Positions 9,278 through 21,400 of a stretch of DNA of 64,000 nucleotides are shown here, one piece after another. The notes below the pieces were generated by a model. It was not told the DNA's origin. It made no database searches and was given only the letters and a program-made list of their open reading frames with translations. Both the position numbers and the translations under genes were made by a program. Location of the stretch: the NCBI GenBank assembly GCA_017999895.1, contig JAGNKY010000005.1:113336-177335 (forward strand), read 5' to 3'. The stretch comes from Bacteroidales bacterium (GTDB lineage Bacteria; Bacteroidota; Bacteroidia; Bacteroidales; VadinHA17). The stretch's first letter is position 1. Each line of letters opens with the position of its first letter.

Positions 9278-12200
9278 TTATTTAATCCTTTCTACGGTAA
9301 AATTTACAGGAAGTTCCACAAAAAATACGGAACCTTTATCTTTTTCCGACTCAAACCACACTCTACCGCCAGCCGTTTCGACATAGCGCTTCACAATTGA
9401 CAATCCCATTCCCATACCCGATGACTTTGTGGTAAAATTAAGTGTAAACATTTTTCCTTTAAGTTCATCGGGTATTCCAACGCCGTTGTCGGCAACAGAA
9501 ACCACTGCCGAGTCGCCTTTAACATCTACGCTTATTTTTATTATTCCTTCTCTACCCTGAGGTATAGACTGGATTGCATTTTTGATAAGATTTGAAAATA
9601 TTCCATTGATGTGTTCTTTATCGGCGTGTACAATAATCTGTTTATCAACAGGCCAGTTTGTTCTGAAGAAAATATTTTCGGTATCTTTAAAAAGTTCAAG
9701 TGTTGTTTTTATTTGTTCAACAAGGTCAAAATCGACAGGTCTGGCAGAAGGGAGTTTTGCGAATGATGAAAAGGCCGATGCTATTGTAGACAGGTTCTCT
9801 ATATATTCTATCTGGTTTTTTGTAAATTTTTCGAGTTGTTTTTCAAAACCCGGTTTGCCGTCTTTCCATGTTTTGTAAAGTTGTTGGATATTGAGTTTCA
9901 TAGGAGTCAGGGGGTTTTTAATTTCATGTGCAACCTGCTTTGCCATTTCTCTCCAGGCGTATTCCCTTTCTGAGTCGGCAAGTCGGTGTGCGCTTTCCTG
10001 TAGTTCATCAACCATTTTATTATACTGGTTTACAAGTTCTCCTATTTCATCGTGACCATTATAAACAAGATGCTCGCTTTTCTTCCCAAGTTCCACTGAA
10101 GCAAGTCCCTGGCTCAACATATTCAACGGTGCTGTAAGCCTTCTGCTTATTATGACCCCAAATGCCATGGTAATAAGGATAATAAGAAGCGTAAAATTGG
10201 CTATAGTTACGATAACATTAGATATTTCCCTTGTCAACACGCTTTGCATCCTGAAATATGGCAAATTAAGATAAGCCAGAAGCTGTCCGTTATTGTTATA
10301 GAAAGGCACATAGGCTGAAAGATATTCAAGCGAGGCAATCTTCTCCCATTGTATATATTCGCTTTTTGTAAGTGTTTCGAGGTTGATGAACGCATCCATA
10401 TTCAGTCGCCGGCTGGTCAGGTTACGATAAAAAACCTCAGGCCGTGACGTGGCTATCAGGTAACCGTTATTATCGTACAGGTTAATATCGGTATTAAATA
10501 CATTTGAAAGATTTACAAGAAATTCCTCCAGAGACGGGTACAAAGGTTCGCGCCAGCCGGGCAACGACAGTTCGGGCTCTAATGCCAGACGAGCCTCTAT
10601 TTCAGTATAAATAGAATTAATCTTCTCTTTTATATTTTCAAGATGCCGTGCCTTATACTGATTAATTGTAAAAATAGCAACTATTATGCCCATAGAAATA
10701 AACGAGAGTAGAAGAACAGATATGAAGGAAATCTGAAGTTTTTGCCTGAAATTGAAATACTTGAACTTTTTAACATCTGGTTTTTTTATAAACAGCAAAA
10801 TAATGCTGCCGGAAAGAAGCGTAAATATGAATAAATAAGCAAATGAAATAATCACATCGGTAAATGAGATTTCTTTATCGCTAATAAGCACTGTAACATT
10901 GCCGTTACGGTAAAGTACATGCTGATAGCCTTCTCTGTTGAATACTGTGTAATCATATTCCCTGTCAACATACGCTTCATCGGTCTTGTCGTAAGGGAAG
11001 TCGCCGGTATGCAGGACGAGATTTCCATTAATGTATTTGGCAAATGAGTAGTACTTTAGATGAGAATAACCCTGGTATTTACGGTCGAGAAGCAGTTCCG
11101 AATAACCTTCCTGGAAAAAATCTATCTCGCTGAAAAGTTCGATAAACAAGCCTCTGGTTCGATTATTGTCGAGCTTATAAAAAATTTGCCCCAGGTAATA
11201 CGACCTGCCTCCCTGGCCTTCAAGGAAATAAAATCCGGTGCCAGTTATCTGATGGCCAAATTTTTCGATTCGTTCACTGAAAAAATTAAAACAATTATCG
11301 AGCATTTTTTCCTCTGATGCAATCCGCAACGGTGAATCATCACTGCATGAAACCACGCTAAGACTATAATTTCCCCAATATCCGTTGAAATAAGTGTTAT
11401 GGAGGTAATATGTTATCGAATCAATTTCATCCTGGGTTTTAAATTCTCTGCAAGCCATGCTTCTCAAAAGTGAGTCGGAAGAAATTGCGGGCCATATATT
11501 TATAAGAAGATGCTCTGCCTCCGGATCGTGTTCGGTGGAATAGGTTACCGCCATTACTTTTTTCTTCGCAATTGATTTCTCTTCCGATAACGTAATTACA
11601 AAATATAATGTATAAACGGTGAAAAAGAGTGAGATTAAAAGCATAAGATTGAATCCTGTAATTTTTTTATCGAGTGCAAAATGAATGGTGGAAACAAAAA
11701 TCAAATAATAAATTACCATAATTATTATGCCGCTGTTGCGCACGACGGCGGGAAGGAATAAAATAACAGAGAGGGCAAGCGAGAGGAAAAATTCTTTCTC
11801 ACTGACGTTCCCTTTTACAGCCTGAAGGATTTTTACCGTATATAAAATTATGACTCCAGCCAGAATAATTATTGAAATATATCCTGCAAGAGTAAACAGA
11901 GAGAGTTCAAGAATCCGGTAAGGTTCAAAAGTAATATTCGAATCGAAAATAAGTTTTGTTAATATAAAATGAAAGCCTGAAAGAACAATTAAAGACGAAA
12001 TCAATAGCAGGGAGGTTACTAAAACTCTTTTTGTGCCGCTTTTAATTTCGGGTAGTTCAATCGGAAGTTTCTTGAAAAAAAATAGTATTAATGCAAACAA
12101 CAGAGTAGAAAGTAAAAGAAGATGGCCGAGCGATGGTAAAAAATTTCCCAGTGTAAAATGGTAACCTGAGAAAAGATCTGTAGATTTAAAAATTGAAGGT

Positions 12201-12979
12201 TTGCCAGTTATCAGGAAAAGTAAGTAAATAAGCGAAAAAACTGAAAACAGGAAAATAAAAGAGAAAAGATGATTCCCTTTTTTAGAAATTAATCCTGCAA
12301 TACAAAGTGAAAAATCAATCAGCAATAATAGTGACAATATCCAGAATAGAGTCGGAATCAGGGAAAACAATGAAAACTTTCTTACTTCCGGGAAGCGGAT
12401 TGAGAAAAGCTTTATTCCTTCATGATTATATATTTTATATGGTGTATCATCGGCACCAGTAATAATTTCTGTTCCAGCCGACATTTTATAATCGGGCAAG
12501 AATCCGTTTCTCACAAGTTTATTTTCAAAGCCATATTCGTTTCTTACTCTTAAAAGGGCAATCCATATTTCGTGTTCCGACTGAACCTTTTTTGTGATAA
12601 ACCATCCGTTATGGATAAAAACAAAAGGTTTTGAGAAAAGCGTATCGTTATAAACCGCAGGTACTTCGAAAGAGTTATCTGACCAGTATGCGAGCTTTTT
12701 ATCGAAATATTCAAGAATGGTAATACCTTCTTTTTTAATTGTATTGAAAAGGGAAGAACCTGTTTTAGTTTCTATGTCTGATTCTTTTTCAAGGATTTCT
12801 TTAAGATTAATCAGACAATTTTCAGTTATTTTTTCTTTTTCGACCAGAATTCTGTTAAATCTTTTAGTGCGGATTTTATATTCAAGAGGGCTGTTATAAA
12901 TCGATTCAGCTATAATTGCAAGAATAATTGCAATTATAAAGGAGATACCTGATATTACCGGTGCTCTGTTTCTTTTCAT
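9278..12979 (-). CDS. NtrY-like polytopic sensor histidine kinase
   Basis: 1233 residues from the ATG at 12979 (MKRNRAPV...). A longer reading frame begins at 13054, but it would overlap rlmH, and the shorter start gives a normal N-terminal helix. One membrane helix lies at 7-27, a cluster of about seven at 215-470 and more at about 705-770, followed by a sensor region and a helix at about 923-945. The HAMP domain starts at about 947 (RRLTAPLNML). HisKA has AHEIKNPLTPMKL at about 1016. The HATPase has N, G1 and G2 boxes (NLIKNAIQSIPQ, DNGVGIPDEL, SGMGMGLSIVKRY). NtrY and its relatives share this HEIKNPLTP box. No response regulator lies beside it. The start is 13 bp after rlmH, so the two probably share a transcript. 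Confidence 0.9.
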   Translation of the reverse strand: MKRNRAPVISGISFIIAIILAIIAESIYNSPLEYKIRTKRFNRILVEKEKITENCLINLKEILEKESDIETKTGSSLFNTIKKEGITILEYFDKKLAYWSDNSFEVPAVYNDTLFSKPFVFIHNGWFITKKVQSEHEIWIALLRVRNEYGFENKLVRNGFLPDYKMSAGTEIITGADDTPYKIYNHEGIKLFSIRFPEVRKFSLFSLIPTLFWILSLLLLIDFSLCIAGLISKKGNHLFSFIFLFSVFSLIYLLFLITGKPSIFKSTDLFSGYHFTLGNFLPSLGHLLLLSTLLFALILFFFKKLPIELPEIKSGTKRVLVTSLLLISSLIVLSGFHFILTKLIFDSNITFEPYRILELSLFTLAGYISIIILAGVIILYTVKILQAVKGNVSEKEFFLSLALSVILFLPAVVRNSGIIIMVIYYLIFVSTIHFALDKKITGFNLMLLISLFFTVYTLYFVITLSEEKSIAKKKVMAVTYSTEHDPEAEHLLINIWPAISSDSLLRSMACREFKTQDEIDSITYYLHNTYFNGYWGNYSLSVVSCSDDSPLRIASEEKMLDNCFNFFSERIEKFGHQITGTGFYFLEGQGGRSYYLGQIFYKLDNNRTRGLFIELFSEIDFFQEGYSELLLDRKYQGYSHLKYYSFAKYINGNLVLHTGDFPYDKTDEAYVDREYDYTVFNREGYQHVLYRNGNVTVLISDKEISFTDVIISFAYLFIFTLLSGSIILLFIKKPDVKKFKYFNFRQKLQISFISVLLLSFISMGIIVAIFTINQYKARHLENIKEKINSIYTEIEARLALEPELSLPGWREPLYPSLEEFLVNLSNVFNTDINLYDNNGYLIATSRPEVFYRNLTSRRLNMDAFINLETLTKSEYIQWEKIASLEYLSAYVPFYNNNGQLLAYLNLPYFRMQSVLTREISNVIVTIANFTLLIILITMAFGVIISRRLTAPLNMLSQGLASVELGKKSEHLVYNGHDEIGELVNQYNKMVDELQESAHRLADSEREYAWREMAKQVAHEIKNPLTPMKLNIQQLYKTWKDGKPGFEKQLEKFTKNQIEYIENLSTIASAFSSFAKLPSARPVDFDLVEQIKTTLELFKDTENIFFRTNWPVDKQIIVHADKEHINGIFSNLIKNAIQSIPQGREGIIKISVDVKGDSAVVSVADNGVGIPDELKGKMFTLNFTTKSSGMGMGLSIVKRYVETAGGRVWFESEKDKGSVFFVELPVNFTVERIK

Positions 12980-12992
12980 CAGCGTCAAATTA

Positions 12993-13466
12993 TTATTCGT
13001 GATGATATGGTGTGCCTTTAATGATGGAAAGAGCCCTGTAAAGTTGCTCGGCAAACAATAGGCGTACCAGCTGGTGGGGGAAAGTCATACGTGAAAGTGC
13101 CAGAATGTTGTCTGCTCTTTTGAAGATTTCGTCCGAAACTCCCCATGCACCTCCTGTGATAAAGACAATTCTTTTTGCAGACTTCATGAACCACTGTTCA
13201 AGTTCTTGCGCAAACTCAATCGTTCTTAGTTGTTTCCCCTTCTCGTCAAGTAACACAGTATAGTCTGAATCAGTCAAACTATTTAGGATCTGCTTCCCTT
13301 CTTTGAGCTTCACTTCTTCAATAGTCATATTTCCGGTGTTTCTCAGATCTGGAATCGTAATTATTTCAAAATTTACAAGTCGGGCAATACGTTTCGAATA
13401 ATTTGAAACACCTTCAATGATGTATTTTTCGGTTGTTTTTCCTGTTAATAATAAAATAATTTTCAT
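12993..13466 (-). CDS. rlmH: 23S rRNA (pseudouridine1915-N3)-methyltransferase RlmH
   Basis: 157 residues from the ATG at 13466 (MKIILLLTGKT), the usual family length. A start 45 bp upstream is possible but would add a non-conserved tail. SPOUT-fold features: VLLDEKGKQLRTIEFA, the cofactor loop FITGGAWGVSDEI, LSRMTFPHQLVRLLFAEQLYRA and the C-terminal GTPYHHE. RlmH methylates pseudouridine 1915 of helix 69 in assembled 70S ribosomes using S-adenosylmethionine. The downstream histidine kinase follows within 13 bp. Confidence 0.97.
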   Translation of the reverse strand: MKIILLLTGKTTEKYIIEGVSNYSKRIARLVNFEIITIPDLRNTGNMTIEEVKLKEGKQILNSLTDSDYTVLLDEKGKQLRTIEFAQELEQWFMKSAKRIVFITGGAWGVSDEIFKRADNILALSRMTFPHQLVRLLFAEQLYRALSIIKGTPYHHE

Positions 13467-13736
13467 CAATAAAATATGAATGAATGTATTTGTTTTATTG
13501 ATATATTGCAAAAATAATCAATATTTAACCTGAGTCTGCTTTTATTGAACTGGTTTTATGAATGATTTTGATTAAATTTGCCTTATTTGTGAAGGTATTG
13601 TATTTTTTCTTTATAATTTTTCAGAAATTTTATGGCGTGATTTATGATTAATTTTTTTAAATAATATTTTAAGTGAGTTACAGGAAAAATGAAGGGAAAG
13701 TTTTTTGGAAAATTAATAGATTAAAAAGATAAAGGG

Positions 13737-14141
13737 ATGGCAAAGAAAATTATGCTCATAGTCTGCTTCATGGTTTTTGAGATTTACGGGATTTCAACCA
13801 TGGGGCAGGTAAAAATTCCTCCTGATATTTTGATTGCTTTTAAAACAGGGAATGCTACCGAACTGTCAAAATATTTTAATTCGACATTACAGATAATGCT
13901 TCTTGGCAAAGAAGATTTTTACAAAAAAAATATTGCAGAAACGATTCTCAAGGATTTTTTTACCAATTGCAGGCCAAAGGAATTTATAATAAGACATCAG
14001 GGAGGGACGGGAGATGCTTTATATGCTATAGGTAATCTAAAAACTGAAAAGGGAAATTTCAGGGTTTATTTTCTGCTTAAAAAAACTGATTCAGATTTTC
14101 TTATTCACCAGATACGTATTGATCCTGATGAGTCGAAATGA
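13737..14141 (+). CDS. DUF4783-like exported protein
   Basis: 134 residues. A hydrophobic N-terminus (MAKKIMLIVCFMVFEIYGIST) serves as signal peptide. The rest is a small alpha+beta domain with VKIPPDILIAFKTGNATELSKYFN and FFLLKKTDSDFLIHQIRID-like strands, typical of the DUF4783 family found in Bacteroidota. Homologues I recall sit just before nadC, as here, where the two reading frames overlap by 14 bp and are surely translated together. The function is unknown; the fold suggests an NTF2-like or SnoaL-like small-ligand or partner binding domain. Confidence 0.8.
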   Translation: MAKKIMLIVCFMVFEIYGISTMGQVKIPPDILIAFKTGNATELSKYFNSTLQIMLLGKEDFYKKNIAETILKDFFTNCRPKEFIIRHQGGTGDALYAIGNLKTEKGNFRVYFLLKKTDSDFLIHQIRIDPDESK

Positions 14142-14982
14142 ACTGCTAAGAGATTTTATTGAAAGAGGGCTGGCTGAGGATACAGGTGAAGGAGATTATT
14201 CATCTATAGCTTGTATTCCACCCAATGCTGAAGGTAAAGCAAGGCTTATAATCAAAGAACACTGTGTTATTTCGGGCCTTGAGGTAGCACAGAAAATATT
14301 CGGGTATGTCGATGAGTCGCTTGTTACACAATTTTTTCTGAACGAGGGAGATGAAGTTACACCTGGAACAGTGGGTTTCATTGTTTCAGGCAACCTTCGA
14401 GCAATACTGGAATCGGAACGTTTTGTGTTAAATGTTCTTCAAAGGATGAGCGGCATTGCAACAACTACGAGGGCTTATGTAAAAAAACTGGAAGGATTGA
14501 AAACAAAAGTACTCGATACCCGTAAGACCACACCAGGAATGAGATTTCTTGAAAAAGAAGCGGTCAGAACGGGCGGAGGTGAAAATCACAGAATGGGTTT
14601 ATACGATTTGATATTACTAAAAGATAATCATATTGATTTTGCAGGCGGGATAGAAAAGGCAATCTCAATGACAAATGATTATCTTAAGAAAACGGGTAAG
14701 AAACTAAAAATTGAAATTGAAGCCAGAAATCTGGAAGATATAGAGAAAATTATCAATGTAGGAGGAGTTGACCGGATTATGCTCGATAATTTCACCGTTC
14801 AGGATACATTGAAGGCGGTGAAAATGATAGCCGGACGTTTCGAGACAGAATCGTCGGGAGGCATCACCCTCGATAATATAAGAGAGTATGCAGAGTGCGG
14901 CGTGAATTATGTTTCAGTTGGTGCTTTGACATATAATATTAAAATTATTGATATGAGTCTTAAAGCCATTAAAGAAATTTGA
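14128..14982 (+). CDS. nadC: nicotinate-nucleotide pyrophosphorylase (carboxylating)
   Basis: 284 residues from the ATG at 14128 (MSRNELLRDFIERGLAEDTGEGDYS). A TTG 9 bp upstream is in frame but not needed. It converts quinolinate and PRPP to nicotinate mononucleotide in de novo NAD synthesis. Family marks: LAEDTGEGDYSS at residues 15-26, LNVLQRMSGIATTTRAYV, TRKTTPGMRFLEKEAVRTGGGENHRMGLYDLILLKDNH carrying the substrate-binding Arg, His and Lys residues, and IEIEARNLEDIEKII. Overlaps the preceding DUF4783-like gene by 14 bp. Confidence 0.97.
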   Translation: MSRNELLRDFIERGLAEDTGEGDYSSIACIPPNAEGKARLIIKEHCVISGLEVAQKIFGYVDESLVTQFFLNEGDEVTPGTVGFIVSGNLRAILESERFVLNVLQRMSGIATTTRAYVKKLEGLKTKVLDTRKTTPGMRFLEKEAVRTGGGENHRMGLYDLILLKDNHIDFAGGIEKAISMTNDYLKKTGKKLKIEIEARNLEDIEKIINVGGVDRIMLDNFTVQDTLKAVKMIAGRFETESSGGITLDNIREYAECGVNYVSVGALTYNIKIIDMSLKAIKEI

Positions 14983-15010
14983 TGTTAATGAGCTTTAATA
15001 AAAATTTTAC

Positions 15011-15018
15011 TACTTTTG
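15011..15018 (+). promoter_or_regulatory. candidate -7 element upstream of the lipoprotein gene
   Basis: TACTTTTG fits the Bacteroidota -7 consensus TAnnTTTG and lies 18 bp before the ATG at 15037. No TTTG at the expected -33 spacing is present (the nearest is 29 bp upstream), so this is weak. Confidence 0.3.
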
Positions 15019-15036
15019 ACTACCTATTTTATCTTG

Positions 15037-16368
15037 ATGAAAAAATGGACATTTATTGCGGTTCTTTTAATTTTTGCAGGCTGTTCAAAAAAGGAACCGG
15101 ATATATATTTCAATAGTGATAAGGCATTGATATATTTCAGGGCTGTTGACTCAATATGTAACAGTGATAATGGAAGGTTATGGGGTTCGAATATTATTGC
15201 ACCTATCATGTTTGTTGACCGGCCAACTCATAGAATATTTGCAAATAAGCCTGATAATCAGGGCTTGTTGAAGCTTCGAGATGGTGTTTACCAGGGAATC
15301 TTTCCAAAAGAGAGGATAATTGAAAACTCAGCAGTTGAATTTGGAGGAGTTATTTATGCCATGGTGCCTCTGCCCCCTGTAGAAGATTCATATAGAATCG
15401 AAACTGCTGCAATAAATGCTCTTTATCGTTGTTTCCAGAGAAATAACGGCATTCCACCCGGAAAATTTGCAATCCGTTATTTAGATGAAAAGTCTGCAAG
15501 AATATGGATTAAGCTTGAATTAAGAGCTCTGAGGAAAACTATTTCAGCCGATAGTACTCAATTTCTTCAATATCTTAGAGATGCAATTATTTTCCGTGGA
15601 GCAAGAAGAGAACAATATAAAGCTTCAATAAAGGATGAAAATCGTTTTGAGATTTATAACGGGCTTTCAATGCTTACTTCCATACTTTTGTGTAATGATT
15701 CTGATGATGCTGTAATAAATAGACTTCTTGAAAGCATTAATAACTCTTACAAATTTCCCTCCTTTTCAAGGTCGTATGGTTCTATTACCGGAGCTATTTA
15801 TAGCTATTTATTATACCTAAAAGGATTTGATCTTAAAACTATTTGTATCGAGGATTCAGATATAGGGGAACTTGTCATAAATTTTTTTGGACTTGAGGTA
15901 CCCGATATTTATCGCGATGTTGCAGGTAGCCTTGCAGTGGTATACGATGTTGACAGCATTTATAAAGAAGAAGAACAGAGAATTGCAGAAATAAGAGAAA
16001 TGATGCAACGTCAGTTGTCTAAATTCACAGTTAAACCTGTACTATCTCTCGAGCTCGAAAGCCCTAATTTTGATTATGAACCCGAGGATATACGATCTCT
16101 CGATACTCTTGGAATAATCTACAATGCAATAAGAGTCTCAGATAACTGGGGAAAACTTACAGTTGAAAAGGGAGGATGTCTGCTTACAAATAACCTGAAA
16201 TATATAAGACTTGGGGCAAAAAATATTAAAGAATCGAAAAATCATGTTTACGGAGACGGATGGCACTTAATTCTGAACAATAACTGGAAAATAATAAAGG
16301 TTAACGACGATTACGTGCTCAGAAGATCGCTGCCGCAATCTTTAAGCCGGGCAGGAGATTGCAGGTGA
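15037..16368 (+). CDS. uncharacterised lipoprotein
   Basis: 443 residues from the ATG at 15037. The N-terminus is a lipoprotein signal with lipobox LIFAGC (Cys about residue 17). The body is mixed alpha/beta with a helical middle section (about 120-300) and an Arg/Glu-rich coiled stretch near 320-340 (EEEQRIAEIREMMQRQL). The conserved-looking segment RLWGSNIIAPIMFVDRPTHRIFANKPD near the start loosely recalls uncharacterised exported families I have seen elsewhere, in which a metallopeptidase-like HExxH would fall near residue 130. Here that place reads NALYRCFQ, so no such site exists. It ends 15 bp from the stop of the convergent valS gene. Confidence 0.75.
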   Translation: MKKWTFIAVLLIFAGCSKKEPDIYFNSDKALIYFRAVDSICNSDNGRLWGSNIIAPIMFVDRPTHRIFANKPDNQGLLKLRDGVYQGIFPKERIIENSAVEFGGVIYAMVPLPPVEDSYRIETAAINALYRCFQRNNGIPPGKFAIRYLDEKSARIWIKLELRALRKTISADSTQFLQYLRDAIIFRGARREQYKASIKDENRFEIYNGLSMLTSILLCNDSDDAVINRLLESINNSYKFPSFSRSYGSITGAIYSYLLYLKGFDLKTICIEDSDIGELVINFFGLEVPDIYRDVAGSLAVVYDVDSIYKEEEQRIAEIREMMQRQLSKFTVKPVLSLELESPNFDYEPEDIRSLDTLGIIYNAIRVSDNWGKLTVEKGGCLLTNNLKYIRLGAKNIKESKNHVYGDGWHLILNNNWKIIKVNDDYVLRRSLPQSLSRAGDCR

Positions 16369-16383
16369 TTTTTTACATAAAGG

Positions 16384-19017
16384 TCAATGTAATGACTCAA
16401 GTTCTTTTATTCTTTCTTCAAGTGCTTTGATTTTAGTTAGTGCATCCGCTTTTTTCTTTCTCTCATTTTCGATGACCTTTTCAGGGGCATTCATTATAAA
16501 TTTTTCATTATCAAGTTTTTTCTCAACAAGGGCGAGGAATCCTTTTGTATAATCAAGTTCTTCTTTTATTTTGACAAGTTCATCAGATTTATTGAGAGCT
16601 CTTCCAAGCGGAATGTAAAATTCAATAGAATTTACAATAAACGATGCACTTTCTTCGATTTTCATGTTGGTAAATATCACCTCATCAAGATTGCACATTT
16701 TTTTAATCACTGGAATTACGAATTTTTCACAATCTTCTTCCGATTTTATATATAGGTTTAGTTTTTCGTTAACAGGAATGTTCTTTTCTTTTCTCAGATT
16801 TCGTATTGAACTTATGATTTCTTTTGCGGTTTCAAAACTTGAAATAAGGTTATCGCGATGCTTTTTATAAACAGGCATCATGCTTATCATTATGCTTTCG
16901 CCTTCTTTTCTTTCTGCAACTCTTTGCCATATCTCCTCAGTGATAAACGGCATGAACGGATGCAGTACTTTCATAAGGCGTTCAAAAAGTGATATCGTTG
17001 CACTATATGTTTTTATGTCTACTGGTTTTCGGTATCCAGGTTTTACGATTTCAAGGAACCAGTCACAGAATTCATCGCGGAAGAGCTTATATGTTTTCAT
17101 AAGGGCTTCTGAAATCCTGTATTTGCGAAAATCGGCATTGATTTCCGAAAGAGCCCTGTTGAAAACTTCTTCCATCCATTTTACTGCAATTGCCGACCAT
17201 TCGGGCTGATGGATATCTTTATCTGTTTTCCATCCTTTTACAAGTCTGAATGCATTCCATATTTTGTTTGAAAAGTTTCTGCCCTGTTCCGGAAGGCTAT
17301 CGTTATAAAGGAGGTCATTTCCTGCAGGAGAGCATAAAAGCATTCCGACCCGCACTCCATCGGCTCCGTATTTTTCTATAAGATCAAGGGGATCAGGGGA
17401 ATTACCGAGAGATTTTGACATCTTCCTTCTTTGCTGATCACGCACAAGTCCTGTTAAATATACGTTTGAGAAAGGTTTTTTACCTGTAAATTCATACCCT
17501 GCAATTATCATTCTGGCAACCCAGAAGAAGAGTATCTCGGGTGCGGTAACAAGATCATTTGTAGGATAATAATATTTCATATCGGGATTGTCGGGATTGT
17601 TAATTCCGTCGAAGCAGGTGATTGGCCACAGCCAGGACGAGAACCATGTATCGAGTACATCCTCGTCCTGTCGAAGATCGTCCTCCGAAAGGCTTTTATT
17701 TCCGCTTCTTTCCCTTGCAATTTTAAGTGCTTCCTGGATGTTTTCGGCAACAACAAAAGCGTTTTCTTTATAATACCATGCCGGAATACGGTGACCCCAC
17801 CATAGCTGACGGCTGATACACCAGTCATGAACATTTTCCATCCAGTGGGTATAAAGATTTTTGAACTTTGGAGGGTAAAGCATAATTTCACCTGAAAGTA
17901 CTGCATCCAGAGCCGGACGAGATATTTCTTTCATCTTAAGAAACCACTGTAAAGAAAGCCTTGGTTCAATAATTGCATTAGTTCGTTCCGATCTGCCTAT
18001 TTTAGTAATATAATTTTCAACCTTCGCAAGGTGACCAGTTTTCATTAGCTCTGCCACAATGAGCTCCCTGGCTTTGAATCTTTCAGTTCCGGCAAATTTT
18101 CCCGCTCTTTCATTTAATGTCCCATCATCATTGAAAATATCTATCAAAGGGAGATTGTGTCTTAATCCTATCTCATAATCATTTACATCATGTGCCGGTG
18201 TAATTTTAAGGCAACCTGTTCCAAATTCCATATCAACATATTCATCGAGAATAAACGGCACCTCCCTTTCTGCAAGAGGGACTATCACTTTTTTACCTGT
18301 AAAATTCTTGTAGCGAACATCATTAGGATTTGCACATACAGCCGTATCGCCAAGAATAGTCTCAGGCCTTGTAGTGGCTACTGTAATATAATCGTCGGAA
18401 CCGGCAATATGGTACCTGACGTAATATAATTTCGTTTTTTCCTCTGTATAGTTAACCTCTTCGTCCGAGACTGCTGTTTTTGCTTCGGGGTCCCAATTGA
18501 CCATTCTTATGCCCCTATAAATAAGGCCCTTATTGTATAGTATGACAAAAACTTTTATAACGGAAGAGTATCTCTTTTCGTCCATTGTAAATACGTAGCG
18601 ATCCCAGTCGCAAGAAGCGCCTAGGCGCTTGAGTTGTTCAATTATGATGCCGCCATGCTTATTGGTCCATTCCCATGCATATTTGAGGAATTCTTCTCTG
18701 CCTATGCTTCGTTTGTCGATTCCTTCACTTTTAAGTTTTGCAACCACTCTGGCTTCTGTGGCAATTGATGCATGATCAGTGCCTGGTACCCAGCATGCAT
18801 TTTTTCCCATCATTCTTGCCCTGCGAATGAGAACATCCTGTATTGTATTGTTTAGCATGTGTCCCATGTGGAGTACACCTGTAACGTTTGGCGGGGGGAT
18901 AACTATAGTATAAGGCTCCCTATCGTCGGGAACACTTCTGAAAAAGCCATGTTTTATCCAGTAAGAATACCATTTGCTCTCAGCGCCCGAAGGCTCATAT
19001 CGTGAAGGAATATCCAT
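16384..19017 (-). CDS. valS: valyl-tRNA synthetase
   Basis: 877 residues, a normal length. Class Ia synthetase that charges tRNA-Val and edits mischarged threonine. The HIGH motif appears as HMGH in [16 protein letters not shown] (about residues 42-57) and KMSKS in [14 protein letters not shown] (about residue 535). The CP1 editing domain ([30 protein letters not shown]), the anticodon-binding domain and a C-terminal coiled-coil arm (about 810-877) are all present. Monocistronic by layout, convergent with the lipoprotein gene. Confidence 0.99.
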   Translation of the reverse strand: MDIPSRYEPSGAESKWYSYWIKHGFFRSVPDDREPYTIVIPPPNVTGVLHMGHMLNNTIQDVLIRRARMMGKNACWVPGTDHASIATEARVVAKLKSEGIDKRSIGREEFLKYAWEWTNKHGGIIIEQLKRLGASCDWDRYVFTMDEKRYSSVIKVFVILYNKGLIYRGIRMVNWDPEAKTAVSDEEVNYTEEKTKLYYVRYHIAGSDDYITVATTRPETILGDTAVCANPNDVRYKNFTGKKVIVPLAEREVPFILDEYVDMEFGTGCLKITPAHDVNDYEIGLRHNLPLIDIFNDDGTLNERAGKFAGTERFKARELIVAELMKTGHLAKVENYITKIGRSERTNAIIEPRLSLQWFLKMKEISRPALDAVLSGEIMLYPPKFKNLYTHWMENVHDWCISRQLWWGHRIPAWYYKENAFVVAENIQEALKIARERSGNKSLSEDDLRQDEDVLDTWFSSWLWPITCFDGINNPDNPDMKYYYPTNDLVTAPEILFFWVARMIIAGYEFTGKKPFSNVYLTGLVRDQQRRKMSKSLGNSPDPLDLIEKYGADGVRVGMLLCSPAGNDLLYNDSLPEQGRNFSNKIWNAFRLVKGWKTDKDIHQPEWSAIAVKWMEEVFNRALSEINADFRKYRISEALMKTYKLFRDEFCDWFLEIVKPGYRKPVDIKTYSATISLFERLMKVLHPFMPFITEEIWQRVAERKEGESIMISMMPVYKKHRDNLISSFETAKEIISSIRNLRKEKNIPVNEKLNLYIKSEEDCEKFVIPVIKKMCNLDEVIFTNMKIEESASFIVNSIEFYIPLGRALNKSDELVKIKEELDYTKGFLALVEKKLDNEKFIMNAPEKVIENERKKKADALTKIKALEERIKELESLH

Positions 19018-19107
19018 AAGTTAAATAATTTGTTCTTTAAAATTAAGGTGCAATATTAGTAAAATTCCTTAAGTATATAGAGCTTATTTTTAAGCGTGAA
19101 GAAATCA

Positions 19108-19130
19108 AATAAGTTATGTATTAACTTATT
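19108..19130. terminator. AT-rich stem-loop between the SDR gene and valS
   Basis: A perfect 9-bp stem (AATAAGTTA/TAACTTATT) with a 5-nt loop lies 77 bp beyond the SDR stop. It has low GC and no clear T-run, so it is a weak terminator candidate at best. Confidence 0.25.
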
Positions 19131-19206
19131 GAGTTGCTAATTCTACAGTCAATTAAAAAACCATTGTTGGATTGACCGGATTTCAGGTTTGGTTGTCACT
19201 GCCTGA

Positions 19207-20025
19207 TTATGAAATTTTGTAATAGTTTTCTATAATTTTTCTGAAGTATGATCCAGGCAGGATTTTTTTAATAAATACTGACAGTTTTTGTTCGAATGAA
19301 CCTATAATATATCGTTGGGAAGGATTTTTAAGGTTTATAATCTTTTCAATTTTTTTTGCCATTATATCGGGTGTCCATCCATTTGTTTCGTCGTGTTCAA
19401 TTTTTGAAAGGGCATTTGAATAGCGTTGGTAATAAGGATCATTTTCATTGGTTGGAGCAAGATACTTCTTTCTGCTTATTGTATTATTTGTATGGAAATC
19501 GCCAGGATTAATTACCACAACTTTGATATTGAACGGTCTGACTTCCATTCGTAGTGCCTCGCTCAACCCTTCGATGGCGAATTTGCTTGCGGAATATATT
19601 CCCTGAAAAGGCAAACCTATCAGACCCCCTATAGAACTGAAATTAATAATTAGTCCGCCCCCTTGATTACGCATTACCGGCAGAACTTTTCTTATAAGAA
19701 GAACTGTTCCCATGAAATTGGTTTTCATCTGGAGTCTGATAAATTCTTCAGGGATAGTTTCAATTGGACCACCTGAATGCATTCCGGCATTATTAATAAG
19801 GACATCGATTCGGTTTTCGGATCTGATTAATTGTTCAACTGCGTTATCTATTGATAAAGGATCAGTGAGATCCATTTTAAGAATCTTAATGTCACCGTTA
19901 ATATCTGTATCTCTTCTTACTGTACCGTAAATGATATGACCTTTTTTTGCGAGTAACAGAGCAGTTTCTTTTCCAAAGCCTGAAGAAACACCTGTAATAA
20001 GGACAACTTTTTTCGGCGACGGCAT
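19207..20025 (-). CDS. short-chain dehydrogenase/reductase, probable 3-ketosphinganine reductase
   Basis: 272 residues. Classical SDR marks: cofactor loop TGVSSGFG (residues 12-19), DLTDP, NNAG (about 87-90), catalytic Ser in FSSIGG and YxxxK in YSASKFAIEG (about residue 145), then INPGDFHTN. It begins 57 bp after the stop of the serine palmitoyltransferase gene on the same strand. From that context I infer NADPH-dependent reduction of the 3-ketosphinganine made by that enzyme. Sequence alone shows only an SDR, and other ketone or aldehyde substrates remain possible. Confidence 0.75.
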   Translation of the reverse strand: MPSPKKVVLITGVSSGFGKETALLLAKKGHIIYGTVRRDTDINGDIKILKMDLTDPLSIDNAVEQLIRSENRIDVLINNAGMHSGGPIETIPEEFIRLQMKTNFMGTVLLIRKVLPVMRNQGGGLIINFSSIGGLIGLPFQGIYSASKFAIEGLSEALRMEVRPFNIKVVVINPGDFHTNNTISRKKYLAPTNENDPYYQRYSNALSKIEHDETNGWTPDIMAKKIEKIINLKNPSQRYIIGSFEQKLSVFIKKILPGSYFRKIIENYYKIS

Positions 20026-20082
20026 ATTGTGGTTAAATTGTTTAGCTTTATATCTCTTTTATAATCTGGAATTTAGTTGTTT

Positions 20083-21276
<1,194 letters not shown>

Positions 21277-21400
21277 TTAATCTTGTTATTTAAACGGCCG
21301 TAAAATTAATAAAAAAACTTTCGCTGCAAATAATACGAAAAAATCAGTCAGTTATGATAAATCAAAAATAGCTGTATTTTTATATCAATTAGTATTGAAA

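Noticed and set aside
13573..13580. TAAATTTG upstream of the DUF4783-like gene
   Set aside because: Fits the -7 consensus but no TTTG lies at 19-21 bp upstream, and it is about 155 bp from the start.
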